Source of the DNA: Streptomyces sp. CG 926
GTDB lineage: Bacteria > Actinomycetota > Actinomycetes > Streptomycetales > Streptomycetaceae
Length of the DNA stretch: 64,000 bases
Assembly (NCBI RefSeq): GCF_003148825.1
Contig: NZ_QGGZ01000002.1
Span: 310,001-374,000, forward strand
Direction of reading: 5' to 3'
How positions within the stretch are numbered: the first letter of the stretch is position 1; each line of letters begins with the position of its first letter. The translations under genes and the position numbers were made by a program. This document shows positions 1 through 7,793 of the stretch, piece after piece. The notes beneath the pieces are model-generated. The model had not been told where the DNA came from. It was given only the letters and a program-made list of their open reading frames with translations, and ran no database searches.

Positions 1-883
1 TCAGGTACGCCCGGTAGTCCTCAGGGGAGACGACCTTGACGTTGAAGAGCATCCGGGAGTGGTCGACGCCGCAGAGTTCGGCGCACTTGCCCATGAAGGT
101 GCCGTATTCGGACGGGGTGACCTCGAAGACGTTGGTGTGGCCCGGAATGACGTCCTGCTTGAACAGGAACGGGACCACCCAGAAGGAGTGGATCACGTCG
201 TTCGACGACAGGATGAAACGGACCTTCTCACCCTTGGGGAGGACCAGGGTCGGACCCGGGTTGCCCGTCTGGGGGTTCCGGTCGCCCGGGACGCCCTTCT
301 GGTAGACGCCCTCGGCGCCCGCCGGGAAGTCCTTGGTGAAGCGGTCCGGGATGGAGGCGAGCTCCTTGGGGACCGCGCCCGCCTTCGGGGTGGCCGCGTC
401 GCCGTCGACGTTCTCGACGTAGTTGAAGCCCCAGCTCCACTGGAAGCCGATCACGTTGATCGTGTGCGGCGGCTTCGGGGTGAGGGCCAGGAGCTTCGAC
501 TCGTCACGAGCGGTGAAGTAGAAGAGCACCGAGACGATGATCAGCGGGACCACGGTGTACAGCGCCTCGATGGGCATGTTGTACCGGGTCTGCGCGGGCA
601 CCTCGATCTTCGTCCGGCTGCGCCGGTGGAAGATGACGCTCCAGATGATCAGGCCCCACACGAGGATGCCCGTGACCAGCGCGGCCGCCCAGGATCCCTG
701 CCACAGGGAGAGGATGCGCGGCGCCTCCTCGGTTACCGGAGTCGGCATTCCGAGGCGGGGGAAGTCTTTCCATGTATACGAGCAACCAGTGGCGGTCGCC
801 AGGACCACGCCCGCAGTCAGCGCCTGCAGCAGCTTCCGCCGCATCGGGCGCCGCGGCGAGCGGTCGGAGCCGTAGGGACTCAC
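1..883 (-). CDS. ctaC: Cytochrome c oxidase subunit II (3' end beyond window)
   Basis: Subunit II of the aa3-type terminal oxidase, which takes electrons from cytochrome c through the CuA centre. Read from GTG at 883 it gives VSPYGSDRSPRRPMRRKLL, a lipoprotein-type signal ending ATGCS, two membrane helices (around residues 50-75 and 90-115) and the periplasmic cupredoxin domain. The CuA ligands are visible in CAELCGVDHSRM, with the upstream His in DVIHSFWVVPF. The frame is still open at base 1, so only the short C-terminus is missing. An in-frame ATG at residue 14 is an alternative start, but Streptomyces homologues I remember begin with the same SP.GSDRSPRRPM segment. ctaD would be expected further left. 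Confidence 0.95.
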   Translation of the reverse strand, partial: MSPYGSDRSPRRPMRRKLLQALTAGVVLATATGCSYTWKDFPRLGMPTPVTEEAPRILSLWQGSWAAALVTGILVWGLIIWSVIFHRRSRTKIEVPAQTRYNMPIEALYTVVPLIIVSVLFYFTARDESKLLALTPKPPHTINVIGFQWSWGFNYVENVDGDAATPKAGAVPKELASIPDRFTKDFPAGAEGVYQKGVPGDRNPQTGNPGPTLVLPKGEKVRFILSSNDVIHSFWVVPFLFKQDVIPGHTNVFEVTPSEYGTFMGKCAELCGVDHSRMLFNVKVVSPEDYRAYL

Positions 884-963
884 GTAGCGCCTTCCCGAGA
901 GTCTCGGCCCGCGCGGCCGGCCGCGGCCGTGTTCGGGTCGGTCGCCGGCCCTGACGCAGGCAG

Positions 964-992
964 GGGTTTGGATGTTTATGCGGACCAAACCC
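964..992. promoter_or_regulatory. Inverted repeat upstream of ctaC
   Basis: GGGTTTGG (964-971) and CCAAACCC (985-992) form a perfect 8-bp inverted repeat with a 13-nt spacer. It lies in the divergent region between ctaC (start 883) and the desulfurase gene (start 1167). It could be an operator; no binding protein is known to me. Confidence 0.4.
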
Positions 993-1166
993 TACTGGAC
1001 GCTATTTGGGGTCGCGCGGGGAGGGTGCCCAACGCGCCGCTACTGCCCCCGAAGGGATGGATCCGCCGTCCGGGGGACGGTGCGAATGGCCCTGAATGGC
1101 GGGCTCCGGAGCACATCTGACGCCCCCTGACCTCGAACGCTGCGGGCCCGGGGTTAGCGTGACCGG

Positions 1167-2552
1167 ATGCCCTACTTCGACACCGCGTCCGCCGCTCCCC
1201 TGCACCCCGTGGCCCGCCAGGCGTTGCAGGCCTCCCTGGACGAGGGCTGGGCCGATCCGGCCCGGTTGTACCGGGAGGGCAGGCGCGCCCGGCTGTTGCT
1301 GGACGCGGCGCGGGAGGCCGCCGCGGAGGCGGCGGGATGCCGGGCCGACGAGCTCGTGTTCACTCCTTCGGGGACGCACGCGGTTCACACGGGGGTGGCG
1401 GGGGTCCTCGCGGGGCGCAGGCGCGTCGGAAGTCATCTGGTCGTATCGGCGGTCGAACACAGTTCGGTATTGCACGCGGCCGAGGTGCACGGGGCGCGCG
1501 GCGGGACGGTGACCGAGGTCCCGGTGGACCGGTGGGGCGCGGTGACACCCGCCGGCTACGCGGACGCGCTCGCCCCGGAGACCGCCCTCGCCTGCCTCCA
1601 GTCGGCCAACCACGAGGTGGGCACGGTCCAGCCGGTGGCGGAGGTGGCCGAGGTCTGCGCGGCTGCCGGGGTGCCGCTGCTGGTGGACGCGGCCCAGTCG
1701 CTCGGCTGGGGTCCGGTGGAGGGCGCGTGGTCCGTTCTGGCGGCGAGTGCGCACAAATGGGGCGGTCCGCCCGGGGTCGGCCTGCTGGCGGTCCGCAAGG
1801 GCGTGCGCTTCTCCCCCCAAGGCCCCGCGGACGAGCGGGAGTCGGGGCGCTCCCCCGGTTTCACCAACCTGCCCGCGATCGTGGCCGCGGCGGCGTCCCT
1901 GCGGGCCGTACGGGCCGAGGCGGACGCGGAGGCGGCCCGACTGCGGGTCCTGGTGGACCGGATCCGGCGGCGGGTGGTGCGGCTGGTCCCGGACGTGGAG
2001 GTGGTGGGCGATCCGGACCGGCGGCTGCCGCACCTGGTCACCTTCTCCTGTCTGTACGTCGACGGGGAGACGCTGCTGCACGAGCTGGACCGGGCCGGCT
2101 TCTCGGTCTCCTCGGGCTCCTCCTGCACGAGCTCCACGCTGACCCCCAGTCACGTGCTGCGGGCGATGGGCGTGCTGTCGGAGGGGAACGTACGGGTGTC
2201 CCTGCCGCCGGGGACCCCGGCGGAGGAGGTCAACGCGTTCCTGGAGGTGTTGCCGCGGGCGGTGGCGGACGTACGGGAACGGCTCGGCGTGTCGGAGCCG
2301 GCGGCGGTGGCGGTGGCGCCGGTGGCGGACTCCCTGGAGCTCGACGCGCTCGGGCTGCGGTGCCCCCAGCCGGTGATCGAACTGGCCCGGGCCGTCGTGA
2401 CGGTCCAGGTGGGCGGCACGGTCACGGTCGTCTCCGACGACGAGGTGGCCCGGCTGGACATCCCGGCGTGGTGCGCGATGCGGGGCCACGAGTACCTGGG
2501 CGAAGCCCCCCGCGAGATCGGCACGGCCTACACGGTCCGCCGCGCTCTCTGA
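1167..2552 (+). CDS. Cysteine desulfurase fused to a TusA-like sulfur-carrier domain
   Basis: 461 aa with two domains. Residues 1-375 are a class V aminotransferase-fold cysteine desulfurase: the PLP lysine is K197 in SAHKWGG and the persulfide-forming cysteine is C320 in SSGSSCTS. Residues 389-461 are a TusA/SirA domain with the CPxP signature at 399-402 (GLRCPQPVIE). The desulfurase could load sulfur from cysteine directly onto the attached carrier domain for delivery to a thiolation pathway. TAGCGT at 1155-1160 lies 6 nt before the ATG, so the mRNA may be leaderless. It is transcribed away from ctaC. Family assignment is firm; the sulfur acceptor is unknown. Confidence 0.88.
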   Translation: MPYFDTASAAPLHPVARQALQASLDEGWADPARLYREGRRARLLLDAAREAAAEAAGCRADELVFTPSGTHAVHTGVAGVLAGRRRVGSHLVVSAVEHSSVLHAAEVHGARGGTVTEVPVDRWGAVTPAGYADALAPETALACLQSANHEVGTVQPVAEVAEVCAAAGVPLLVDAAQSLGWGPVEGAWSVLAASAHKWGGPPGVGLLAVRKGVRFSPQGPADERESGRSPGFTNLPAIVAAAASLRAVRAEADAEAARLRVLVDRIRRRVVRLVPDVEVVGDPDRRLPHLVTFSCLYVDGETLLHELDRAGFSVSSGSSCTSSTLTPSHVLRAMGVLSEGNVRVSLPPGTPAEEVNAFLEVLPRAVADVRERLGVSEPAAVAVAPVADSLELDALGLRCPQPVIELARAVVTVQVGGTVTVVSDDEVARLDIPAWCAMRGHEYLGEAPREIGTAYTVRRAL

Positions 2553-2882
2553 CGAGCCCGGCCCGGCCGGTCTGGCGTGCGAGGCGCGGAGCCCACGCCG
2601 GCCTCGGCAAATCCAGCCTCGCCGGCGTTTGAGGCGCGGGGTCTGGGGCGGCGCCCCAGGAAACCCGGCTCCGCCGGGCACCGGGCTCCGCCCGGACCCG
2701 CGCCTCAAACGCCGGCGAGGCTGGAAGTGGCCCGGCCTAGGCTCGAAGTGGCCGCCAGGGCTGGAAAGGGCCCGGCCGGGGCTGCATTGCCAGGGTTGCG
2801 AAGCGCTCGGCAAGGCTGAGATGACCCGGCAGGGTTGGAGAGGGGCGGGCCCGGCCTGGGGGGCCGGGCCCGGGCGGCGCCG
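2553..2882. other. 330-nt gene-free stretch with repeats
   Basis: The space between the convergent desulfurase and kinase genes holds one copy of the large inverted repeat (2613-2724). It is followed by degenerate units of the form GGCTGGAA-TGGCCC (about 2720-2800) and GC-rich filler ending in the short palindromic run GGGCCCGGCC near 2850. I see no credible coding sequence. The inverted repeat may terminate both genes. Confidence 0.7.
2613..2724. repeat. Dispersed large inverted repeat, copy 1
   Basis: The outer arms 2613-2640 and 2697-2724 are exact reverse complements over 28 bp; their core is CTCGCCGGCGTTTGAGGCG. Inside is a smaller hairpin, CTGGGGC-GGC-GCCCCAG (2643-2659), and two GGCTCCG-type blocks. 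A second nearly identical copy lies at 23165-23278 and a rearranged one at 51898-51996. It sits between convergent genes, which suits a terminator or a REP-like element. Confidence 0.85.
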
Positions 2883-3857
2883 TCAGGCGAGGTGGGCGCG
2901 GACCTCCGCCGCGGCTTCCTCGCCGTAGGCCTTCGTGAAGCGCTCCATGAAGTGGCCACGGGCCAGCGCGTACTCCTGGGTGCCCAGGGTCTCGATGACC
3001 AGCGTCGCCAGCATGCAGCCCAGCTGCGCCGCCCGCTCCATGCCGACGCCCCAGCCCAGACCCGTCAGGAACCCGGCGCGGAACGCGTCGCCGACACCCG
3101 TCGGGTCGACCTTCGCGGTCTCCTCCGGGCAGCCGACCACGATCGGGGCCTCGCCGGCGCGCTCGATCTTGACGCCGTTGGAGCCGAGCGTGGTCACGCG
3201 GGTGCCGACCTTGGCCAGGATCTCCTCGTCGGTCCAGCCGGACTTCGACTCGATGAGGCCCTTCTCGTACTCGTTCGAGAAGAGGAAGGTCGCGCCCTCC
3301 ATCAGGGTGCGGATGTTGTCGCCGTCCATGCGGGCGATCTGCTGCGAGAAGTCCGCGGCGAAGGGGATCCCGCGCGTGCGGCACTCCTCCGTGTGGCGCA
3401 GCATCGCCTCGGGGTCGTCGGCGCCGATGAGGACGAGGTCGAGCCCGCCCACCCGGTCGGCGACGGCCTTCAGCTCGATCAGCCGGGCCTCGCTCATCGC
3501 GCCTGTGTAGAAGGAGCCGATCTGGTTGTGGTCGGAGTCCGTGGTGCACACGAAGCGCGCGGTGTGCAGGACCTCGGAGATCCGGACGGACTCGGTGTCG
3601 ACGCCGTGCCGGTCGAGCCAGGCGCGGTACTCGTCGAAGTCGGAGCCGGCGGCTCCGACGAGGATCGGGCGGCTGCCGAGCTGCCCCATACCGAAGCAGA
3701 TGTTCGGGCCGACCCCTCCCCGTCGGACGTCGAGGTTGTCGACGAGGAAGGAGAGGGAGACCGTGTGCAGCTGGTCCGCGACCAGCTGGTCGGCGAAACG
3801 GCCGGGGAAGGTCATGAGGTGGTCGGTGGCGATGGAGCCGGTGACTGCGATGCGCAC
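2883..3857 (-). CDS. adoK: PfkB-family carbohydrate kinase, adenosine-kinase type
   Basis: 324 aa, an ATP-dependent sugar/nucleoside kinase of the ribokinase (PfkB) superfamily. It begins IAVTGSIATDHLM and carries the second PfkB signature DPTGVGDAFRAGF, with catalytic Asp257. It resembles the mycobacterial adenosine kinase (CbhK/AdoK) along its whole length, including NPETA-type and GTQE segments, and the neighbourhood (ctaC nearby, an IscA/ErpA gene beyond) matches the mycobacterial order as I remember it. The likely reaction is phosphorylation of adenosine to AMP for purine salvage; another sugar substrate cannot be excluded. It starts with GTG; GGAG lies about 11 nt upstream. Confidence 0.82.
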   Translation of the reverse strand: MRIAVTGSIATDHLMTFPGRFADQLVADQLHTVSLSFLVDNLDVRRGGVGPNICFGMGQLGSRPILVGAAGSDFDEYRAWLDRHGVDTESVRISEVLHTARFVCTTDSDHNQIGSFYTGAMSEARLIELKAVADRVGGLDLVLIGADDPEAMLRHTEECRTRGIPFAADFSQQIARMDGDNIRTLMEGATFLFSNEYEKGLIESKSGWTDEEILAKVGTRVTTLGSNGVKIERAGEAPIVVGCPEETAKVDPTGVGDAFRAGFLTGLGWGVGMERAAQLGCMLATLVIETLGTQEYALARGHFMERFTKAYGEEAAAEVRAHLA

Positions 3858-3988
3858 GGCGTGGACGCTCCTGCTGAGGACGGCGAGGGACAGTCAAAAC
3901 TACCCGGTGAGCGGCCCCCGGCAGTACCCCGGAAACTACCCCGTAGTAGGTCTTTCTTCGCCAGAGCTCGGATGCCTACGGTGCCTGC

Positions 3989-4228
3989 ATGACCTATACC
4001 GACGGTTTCGGCTATGGCGAGTACGGCTCCGCCAAGCGCGGCGCGCAGGCCCCGCGGCAGCCCGGTTTCGCCCGTCTGCTCGGTGACTGCGCCCGGATGG
4101 CCCCGCACTGGCCGGTCCCGGCGGGTCCGCGGCCGGTCCGCGTGGCCCCTTCGCAGATCCACGGGATCAGCGTCCCACCGGCTTCGGCGCGGCTGATCGC
4201 CTCCACGTCCGTGTACGGGGATCAGTAG
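3989..4228 (+). CDS. Small hypothetical protein
   Basis: 79 aa, beginning MTYTDGFGYGEYG and rich in Pro, Arg and Gly, with no signal peptide, membrane segment or motif I recognise. The codons show the strong third-position GC bias of real Streptomyces genes, which is the main support. No clear Shine-Dalgarno sequence precedes the ATG. It lies in the divergent side of adoK and directly upstream of the anchored protein at 4300. Function unknown. Confidence 0.5.
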   Translation: MTYTDGFGYGEYGSAKRGAQAPRQPGFARLLGDCARMAPHWPVPAGPRPVRVAPSQIHGISVPPASARLIASTSVYGDQ

Positions 4229-4299
4229 GAGGGAACCGGTTGCGCCCCCGCTCCGTCACACCCGCATCAGGTACGACGGACCGGTGAAGGAGCGATGCG

Positions 4300-5760
4300 G
4301 TGACCACCGAACAACCCGACGACACATCACGCGGCACACGGCGGCGGCCCGCCTGGGCCGTCGGTTCGATCGCGGCCGCCGTCCTGCTCGCGGGCGGCGG
4401 CACCGCGTACTGGGCGTCGACCGCCTACGGCGACGGTGGGTCGGGCCACCGCAAGGCCGACAGTGCGGCGTCCGCGCCCCGTGACGCGGGAGATCCCTCG
4501 GGGCCGGGCATCGCGCCCGGGGAGCCCGACCCGTCCGGCGAGGGCGTGGTCTACCGGGCCGACGTGAAGCTTCCGGAGGCCCCGGCGAACGCGCCGACCT
4601 ACGCGCTGTCGGGTGAGGTCACCTCGGCGGAGGTGGCGCGCCTGGCGGCGGCCCTGGGTCTGCCGGGCGAGCCGCGGCTGAGCGGGGACGTCTGGGTGGC
4701 CGGGGAGGCCGCAGACGGCTCCGGGCCCCGGCTCACGGTGACCCGTACGGCGCCGGGGACGTGGAACTTCGCCCGTTTCCAGGGGCCGGGCGACGGCAGC
4801 GGTACCGGCGCCGGGGACGACTGTGTGCGCGGCAAGGACACCTGCGGCCCGGCCACCCTCCCCCGGGACGTCGGGGGCGGGAGCGCGGGCGGTGGGTCCG
4901 GGACGGGCAAGCCGGTGTCGGAGGAGGCTGCCAAGGCCGCCGCGGCCCCCGTTCTGGCCGCCGCGGGGGTGGAGGGGGCCAGGCAGGACGCCCGGACGAA
5001 CCAGGGTTCGGTACGGGTGGTGGCCGCCGACCCGGTGGTCGGCGGGCTGCCCACGCAGGGCTGGTCCACGAAGGTCAGCGTGGGCTCCGACGGCTCGGTG
5101 GTGGGGGCCGACGGGCAGCTGAAGGCCCCCGTACGGGCGGCCGAGCAGCCGGTGGTCGGGGCCGTGGAGGCGCTGGCCCGGCTGAACGCGAAGTCGGGCG
5201 GCGGCGGCAACCCCGAGCCGAGCGGCTGCGCGAGCGCGGTCCCGCTGACGGCGGACGTCCCGGCGGCGGGTACGGACACGGTGCCGTGCAACCCGGAGCC
5301 GCGGCCGATGAAGCCCCCGCGGACGGAGACGGTGAAGGGTGCCGTGCTCGGGCTGGTTCCCGGCACGGTGAGCGGGGCGCCGGGCCTGGTGCCGGCGTGG
5401 CTGTTCGAGGTGGCGGGTCAGGGCGGTGCGCCGGGCCACACGGTGGCCCAGCCCGCGGCGGCGGCCGAGGAGGGCACTCCCGGCCCGAAGGACGGTCGTA
5501 CGGTGCCCGGATTCTCGTACAAGGAGGCCGACCGGAAGCTGACCGTGAACTTCTGGGGCAGCGTGTGCAGCACCTACGCCGTGGAGGCGCGGGAGCAGGC
5601 GGAGTCGGTCCTGGTGAAGATCACGGACACGCCGAAGAAGCCGGGGCAGGCCTGCATCATGCTGGCGGAGGAGATGTCCCAGGCGGTGACGCTGCAGCAG
5701 CCGCTGGGTGACCGGAAGGTGCTCGACGCGACCACGGGCAAGCCGCTCCCCCGGCAGTGA
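4300..5760 (+). CDS. Membrane-anchored hypothetical protein with large extracytoplasmic domain
   Basis: 486 aa starting with GTG; GAAGGAG ends 7 nt upstream. A basic N-terminus (residues 1-18) is followed by one hydrophobic segment (about 19-40, VGSIAAAVLLAGGGTAYWAS), then a long Gly/Ala/Pro-rich external region. Four cysteines in the C-terminal half and a DDCVRGKDTCG segment near residue 175 suggest disulfides. No catalytic motif is recognisable. It is a type II or signal-anchored protein of the kind common in actinomycete membranes. A strong bidirectional hairpin separates it from erpA. Confidence 0.75.
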   Translation: MTTEQPDDTSRGTRRRPAWAVGSIAAAVLLAGGGTAYWASTAYGDGGSGHRKADSAASAPRDAGDPSGPGIAPGEPDPSGEGVVYRADVKLPEAPANAPTYALSGEVTSAEVARLAAALGLPGEPRLSGDVWVAGEAADGSGPRLTVTRTAPGTWNFARFQGPGDGSGTGAGDDCVRGKDTCGPATLPRDVGGGSAGGGSGTGKPVSEEAAKAAAAPVLAAAGVEGARQDARTNQGSVRVVAADPVVGGLPTQGWSTKVSVGSDGSVVGADGQLKAPVRAAEQPVVGAVEALARLNAKSGGGGNPEPSGCASAVPLTADVPAAGTDTVPCNPEPRPMKPPRTETVKGAVLGLVPGTVSGAPGLVPAWLFEVAGQGGAPGHTVAQPAAAAEEGTPGPKDGRTVPGFSYKEADRKLTVNFWGSVCSTYAVEAREQAESVLVKITDTPKKPGQACIMLAEEMSQAVTLQQPLGDRKVLDATTGKPLPRQ

Positions 5761-5817
5761 CCGCGAGCGGCGCAGGAGCCGTGGGAGGTCCCGGGTACGT
5801 CCGGGACCGGGTATGAC

Positions 5818-5863
5818 ACGAGGGCCCGCCCCCGGTCGGATTCGACCGGGGGCGGGCCCTCGT
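5818..5863. terminator. Bidirectional terminator hairpin
   Basis: A perfect 21-bp inverted repeat (5818-5838 and 5843-5863) with a 4-nt loop, located between the convergent ends of the anchored-protein gene (5760) and erpA (5881). There is no T-tract, as is usual in Streptomyces. Confidence 0.85.
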
Positions 5864-5880
5864 CACGCGTGCGTCCAGGC

Positions 5881-6237
5881 TTAGCTGAACGAGTCGCCGC
5901 AGGCGCAGGAGCCCGTGGCGTTGGGGTTGTCGATCGTGAAGCCCTGCTTCTCGATGGTGTCGACGAAGTCGATCGAGGCACCGTGGAGGTACGGGGAGCT
6001 CATCCGGTCCGTGACGACCTTCACACCGTCGAAGTCCTTCACGACGTCCCCGTCGAGGGAGCGCTCGTCGAAGAAGAGCTGGTAGCGCAGGCCGGAGCAA
6101 CCACCGGGCTGGACGGCGACGCGGAGCGCCAGGTCATCGCGGCCTTCCTGCTCCAGCAGGGTCCTGACCTTCTCGGCGGCGGCGTCGGACAGGAGGATGC
6201 CGTCGCTCACAGTGGTCTTGTCGTCCTGTACGGACAT
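5881..6237 (-). CDS. erpA: Iron-sulfur cluster insertion protein ErpA (A-type carrier)
   Basis: 118 aa A-type Fe-S carrier that receives clusters from the assembly machinery and passes them to apo-proteins. The three ligand cysteines are in GGCSGL and the C-terminal GSCACGDSF. The ATG at 6237 is preferred because GGGAG lies 8 nt upstream; the in-frame ATG at 6243 would leave only 3 nt. It is divergent from nadA, whose product is itself a [4Fe-4S] enzyme, so ErpA may supply its cluster; lipA in the same window is another possible client. Confidence 0.93.
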   Translation of the reverse strand: MSVQDDKTTVSDGILLSDAAAEKVRTLLEQEGRDDLALRVAVQPGGCSGLRYQLFFDERSLDGDVVKDFDGVKVVTDRMSSPYLHGASIDFVDTIEKQGFTIDNPNATGSCACGDSFS

Positions 6238-6434
6238 CTGCATTCACTCCCGAAGTGGGCGGCTCCCCGCCGGAGGCGAGGAAACGTCGGACTCTTGCCG
6301 TCGGTGGCAACGAGCGGGACCGCGGATTCATTCCGGGACCCGACGCTTGTTTCAGATATTCCATGCTCGCACACCGCGCGAGGGGGTGGGCCCGGCAAAT
6401 CGTGGGCTGATGCGTCACATTGACACTATCGGCA

Positions 6435-6482
6435 TCGTCAAACTGACGTGAAGCGGTTATGATAGATAACGTCAAATAGACG
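6435..6482 (+). promoter_or_regulatory. nadA promoter with overlapping palindromes
   Basis: TATGAT (6458-6463) is a good -10, with TCGTCA (6435-6440) as a weak -35 17 nt before it. Overlapping it are three small palindromes: CGTCA-AAC-TGACG (6436-6448), GTTAT-GATAG-ATAAC (6456-6470) and CGTC-AAATA-GACG (6470-6482). The outer two are copies of one half-site pattern. The layout suggests a repressor covering the nadA promoter. It lies in the 301-nt divergent region between erpA and nadA, where I see nothing else. Confidence 0.55.
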
Positions 6483-6538
6483 AGAAGTCGAAGCGATGAT
6501 CCAGAAATCCTTGTCGCAGAACAGAAAGGGTGCGTGTC

Positions 6539-7717
6539 GTGACCACCGCCCAGCCCTTGGACGTCCAGCCGACGCCCCTTGCCCTGCTGCTGCTCGGCCG
6601 TGAGGCCGACCCCAAGAGCGAGCGCGGGGTGGAGTGCCCCGGCGACCTGCCCTCGCCCTCCGACCCGAACCTCGTGGAGCGTGCCCGCGCGGCCAAGGAG
6701 AAGCTCGGGGACAAGGTCTTCATCCTCGGCCACCACTACCAGCGTGACGAGGTCATCGAGTTCGCGGACGTCACCGGCGACTCCTTCAAGCTGGCCAAGG
6801 ACGCGGCCGCCAAGCCGGAGGCCGAGTACATCGTCTTCTGCGGCGTGCACTTCATGGCCGAGTCCGCGGACATCCTGACCTCGGACGACCAGAAGGTGGT
6901 CCTGCCGGACCTGGCCGCCGGCTGCTCGATGGCCGACATGGCCACCGCCGAGCAGGTCGCGGAGTGCTGGGACGTGCTGACCGAGGCCGGCATCGCCGAC
7001 GCCACGGTGCCCGTCTCGTACATGAACTCCTCCGCCGACATCAAGGCCTTCACCGGCAAGCACGGCGGCACGATCTGCACCTCGTCCAACGCGAAGAAGG
7101 CCCTGGAGTGGGCGTTCGAGCAGGGCGAGAAGATCCTCTTCCTCCCGGACCAGCACCTGGGCCGCAACACCGCCGTCCGCGACATGGGCATGTCCCTGGA
7201 CGACTGCGTGCTCTACAACCCGCACAAGCCGAACGGCGGCCTGACGGTCGAGCAGCTGCGCAACGCCAAGATGATCCTGTGGCGCGGGCACTGCTCGGTC
7301 CACGGCCGGTTCTCGGTCGACTCGGTCAACGACGTCCGCGCCCGGATCCCCGGCGTGAACGTCCTGGTCCACCCCGAGTGCAAGCACGAGGTCGTGGCGG
7401 CCGCGGACTACGTGGGCTCGACGGAGTACATCATCAAGGCGCTGGAGGCGGCCCCGGCCGGCTCCAAGTGGGCCATCGGCACCGAGCTGAACCTGGTCCG
7501 CCGCCTGGCGAACCGATTCGCCGCCGAGGACAAGGAAGTCGTCTTCCTCGACAAGACGGTCTGCTTCTGTTCGACGATGAACCGGATCGACCTCCCGCAC
7601 CTGGTGTGGACCCTGGAGTCGCTGGCCGAGGGCAACCTCGTCAACCAGATCCAGGTCGACAAGGAGACGGAGAGCTTCGCGAAGCTCGCGCTGGAGCGGA
7701 TGCTGGCGCTGCCGTAG
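6539..7717 (+). CDS. nadA: Quinolinate synthase A
   Basis: 392 aa. It condenses iminoaspartate with dihydroxyacetone phosphate to quinolinate, the precursor of NAD. Conserved cysteines for the [4Fe-4S] cluster are seen in FCGVHFMAES, GHCSVHGRF and VCFCSTMNRI, and the N-terminal GHHYQRDE motif is intact. The GTG at 6539 is chosen because AAAGGG ends 8 nt upstream; the GTG at 6530 overlaps that ribosome-binding site. nadB and nadC are not next to it here. The promoter carries operator-like palindromes, so NAD-status control is likely but unproven. Confidence 0.95.
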   Translation: MTTAQPLDVQPTPLALLLLGREADPKSERGVECPGDLPSPSDPNLVERARAAKEKLGDKVFILGHHYQRDEVIEFADVTGDSFKLAKDAAAKPEAEYIVFCGVHFMAESADILTSDDQKVVLPDLAAGCSMADMATAEQVAECWDVLTEAGIADATVPVSYMNSSADIKAFTGKHGGTICTSSNAKKALEWAFEQGEKILFLPDQHLGRNTAVRDMGMSLDDCVLYNPHKPNGGLTVEQLRNAKMILWRGHCSVHGRFSVDSVNDVRARIPGVNVLVHPECKHEVVAAADYVGSTEYIIKALEAAPAGSKWAIGTELNLVRRLANRFAAEDKEVVFLDKTVCFCSTMNRIDLPHLVWTLESLAEGNLVNQIQVDKETESFAKLALERMLALP

Positions 7718-7737
7718 TCGCCCCTGGCCGCACACGC

Positions 7738-7776
7738 CCGAAGGGCCGCCCCTCGTGTCGAGGAGCGGCCCTTCGG
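7738..7776. terminator. Bidirectional terminator hairpin
   Basis: CCGAAGGGCCGC-CCCTCG pairs with CGAGG-AGCGGCCCTTCGG around a 3-nt loop, with one mismatch. It lies between the convergent ends of nadA and the RND transporter gene. Confidence 0.8.
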
Positions 7777-7793
7777 CTGTCGTGCGACGGGTG

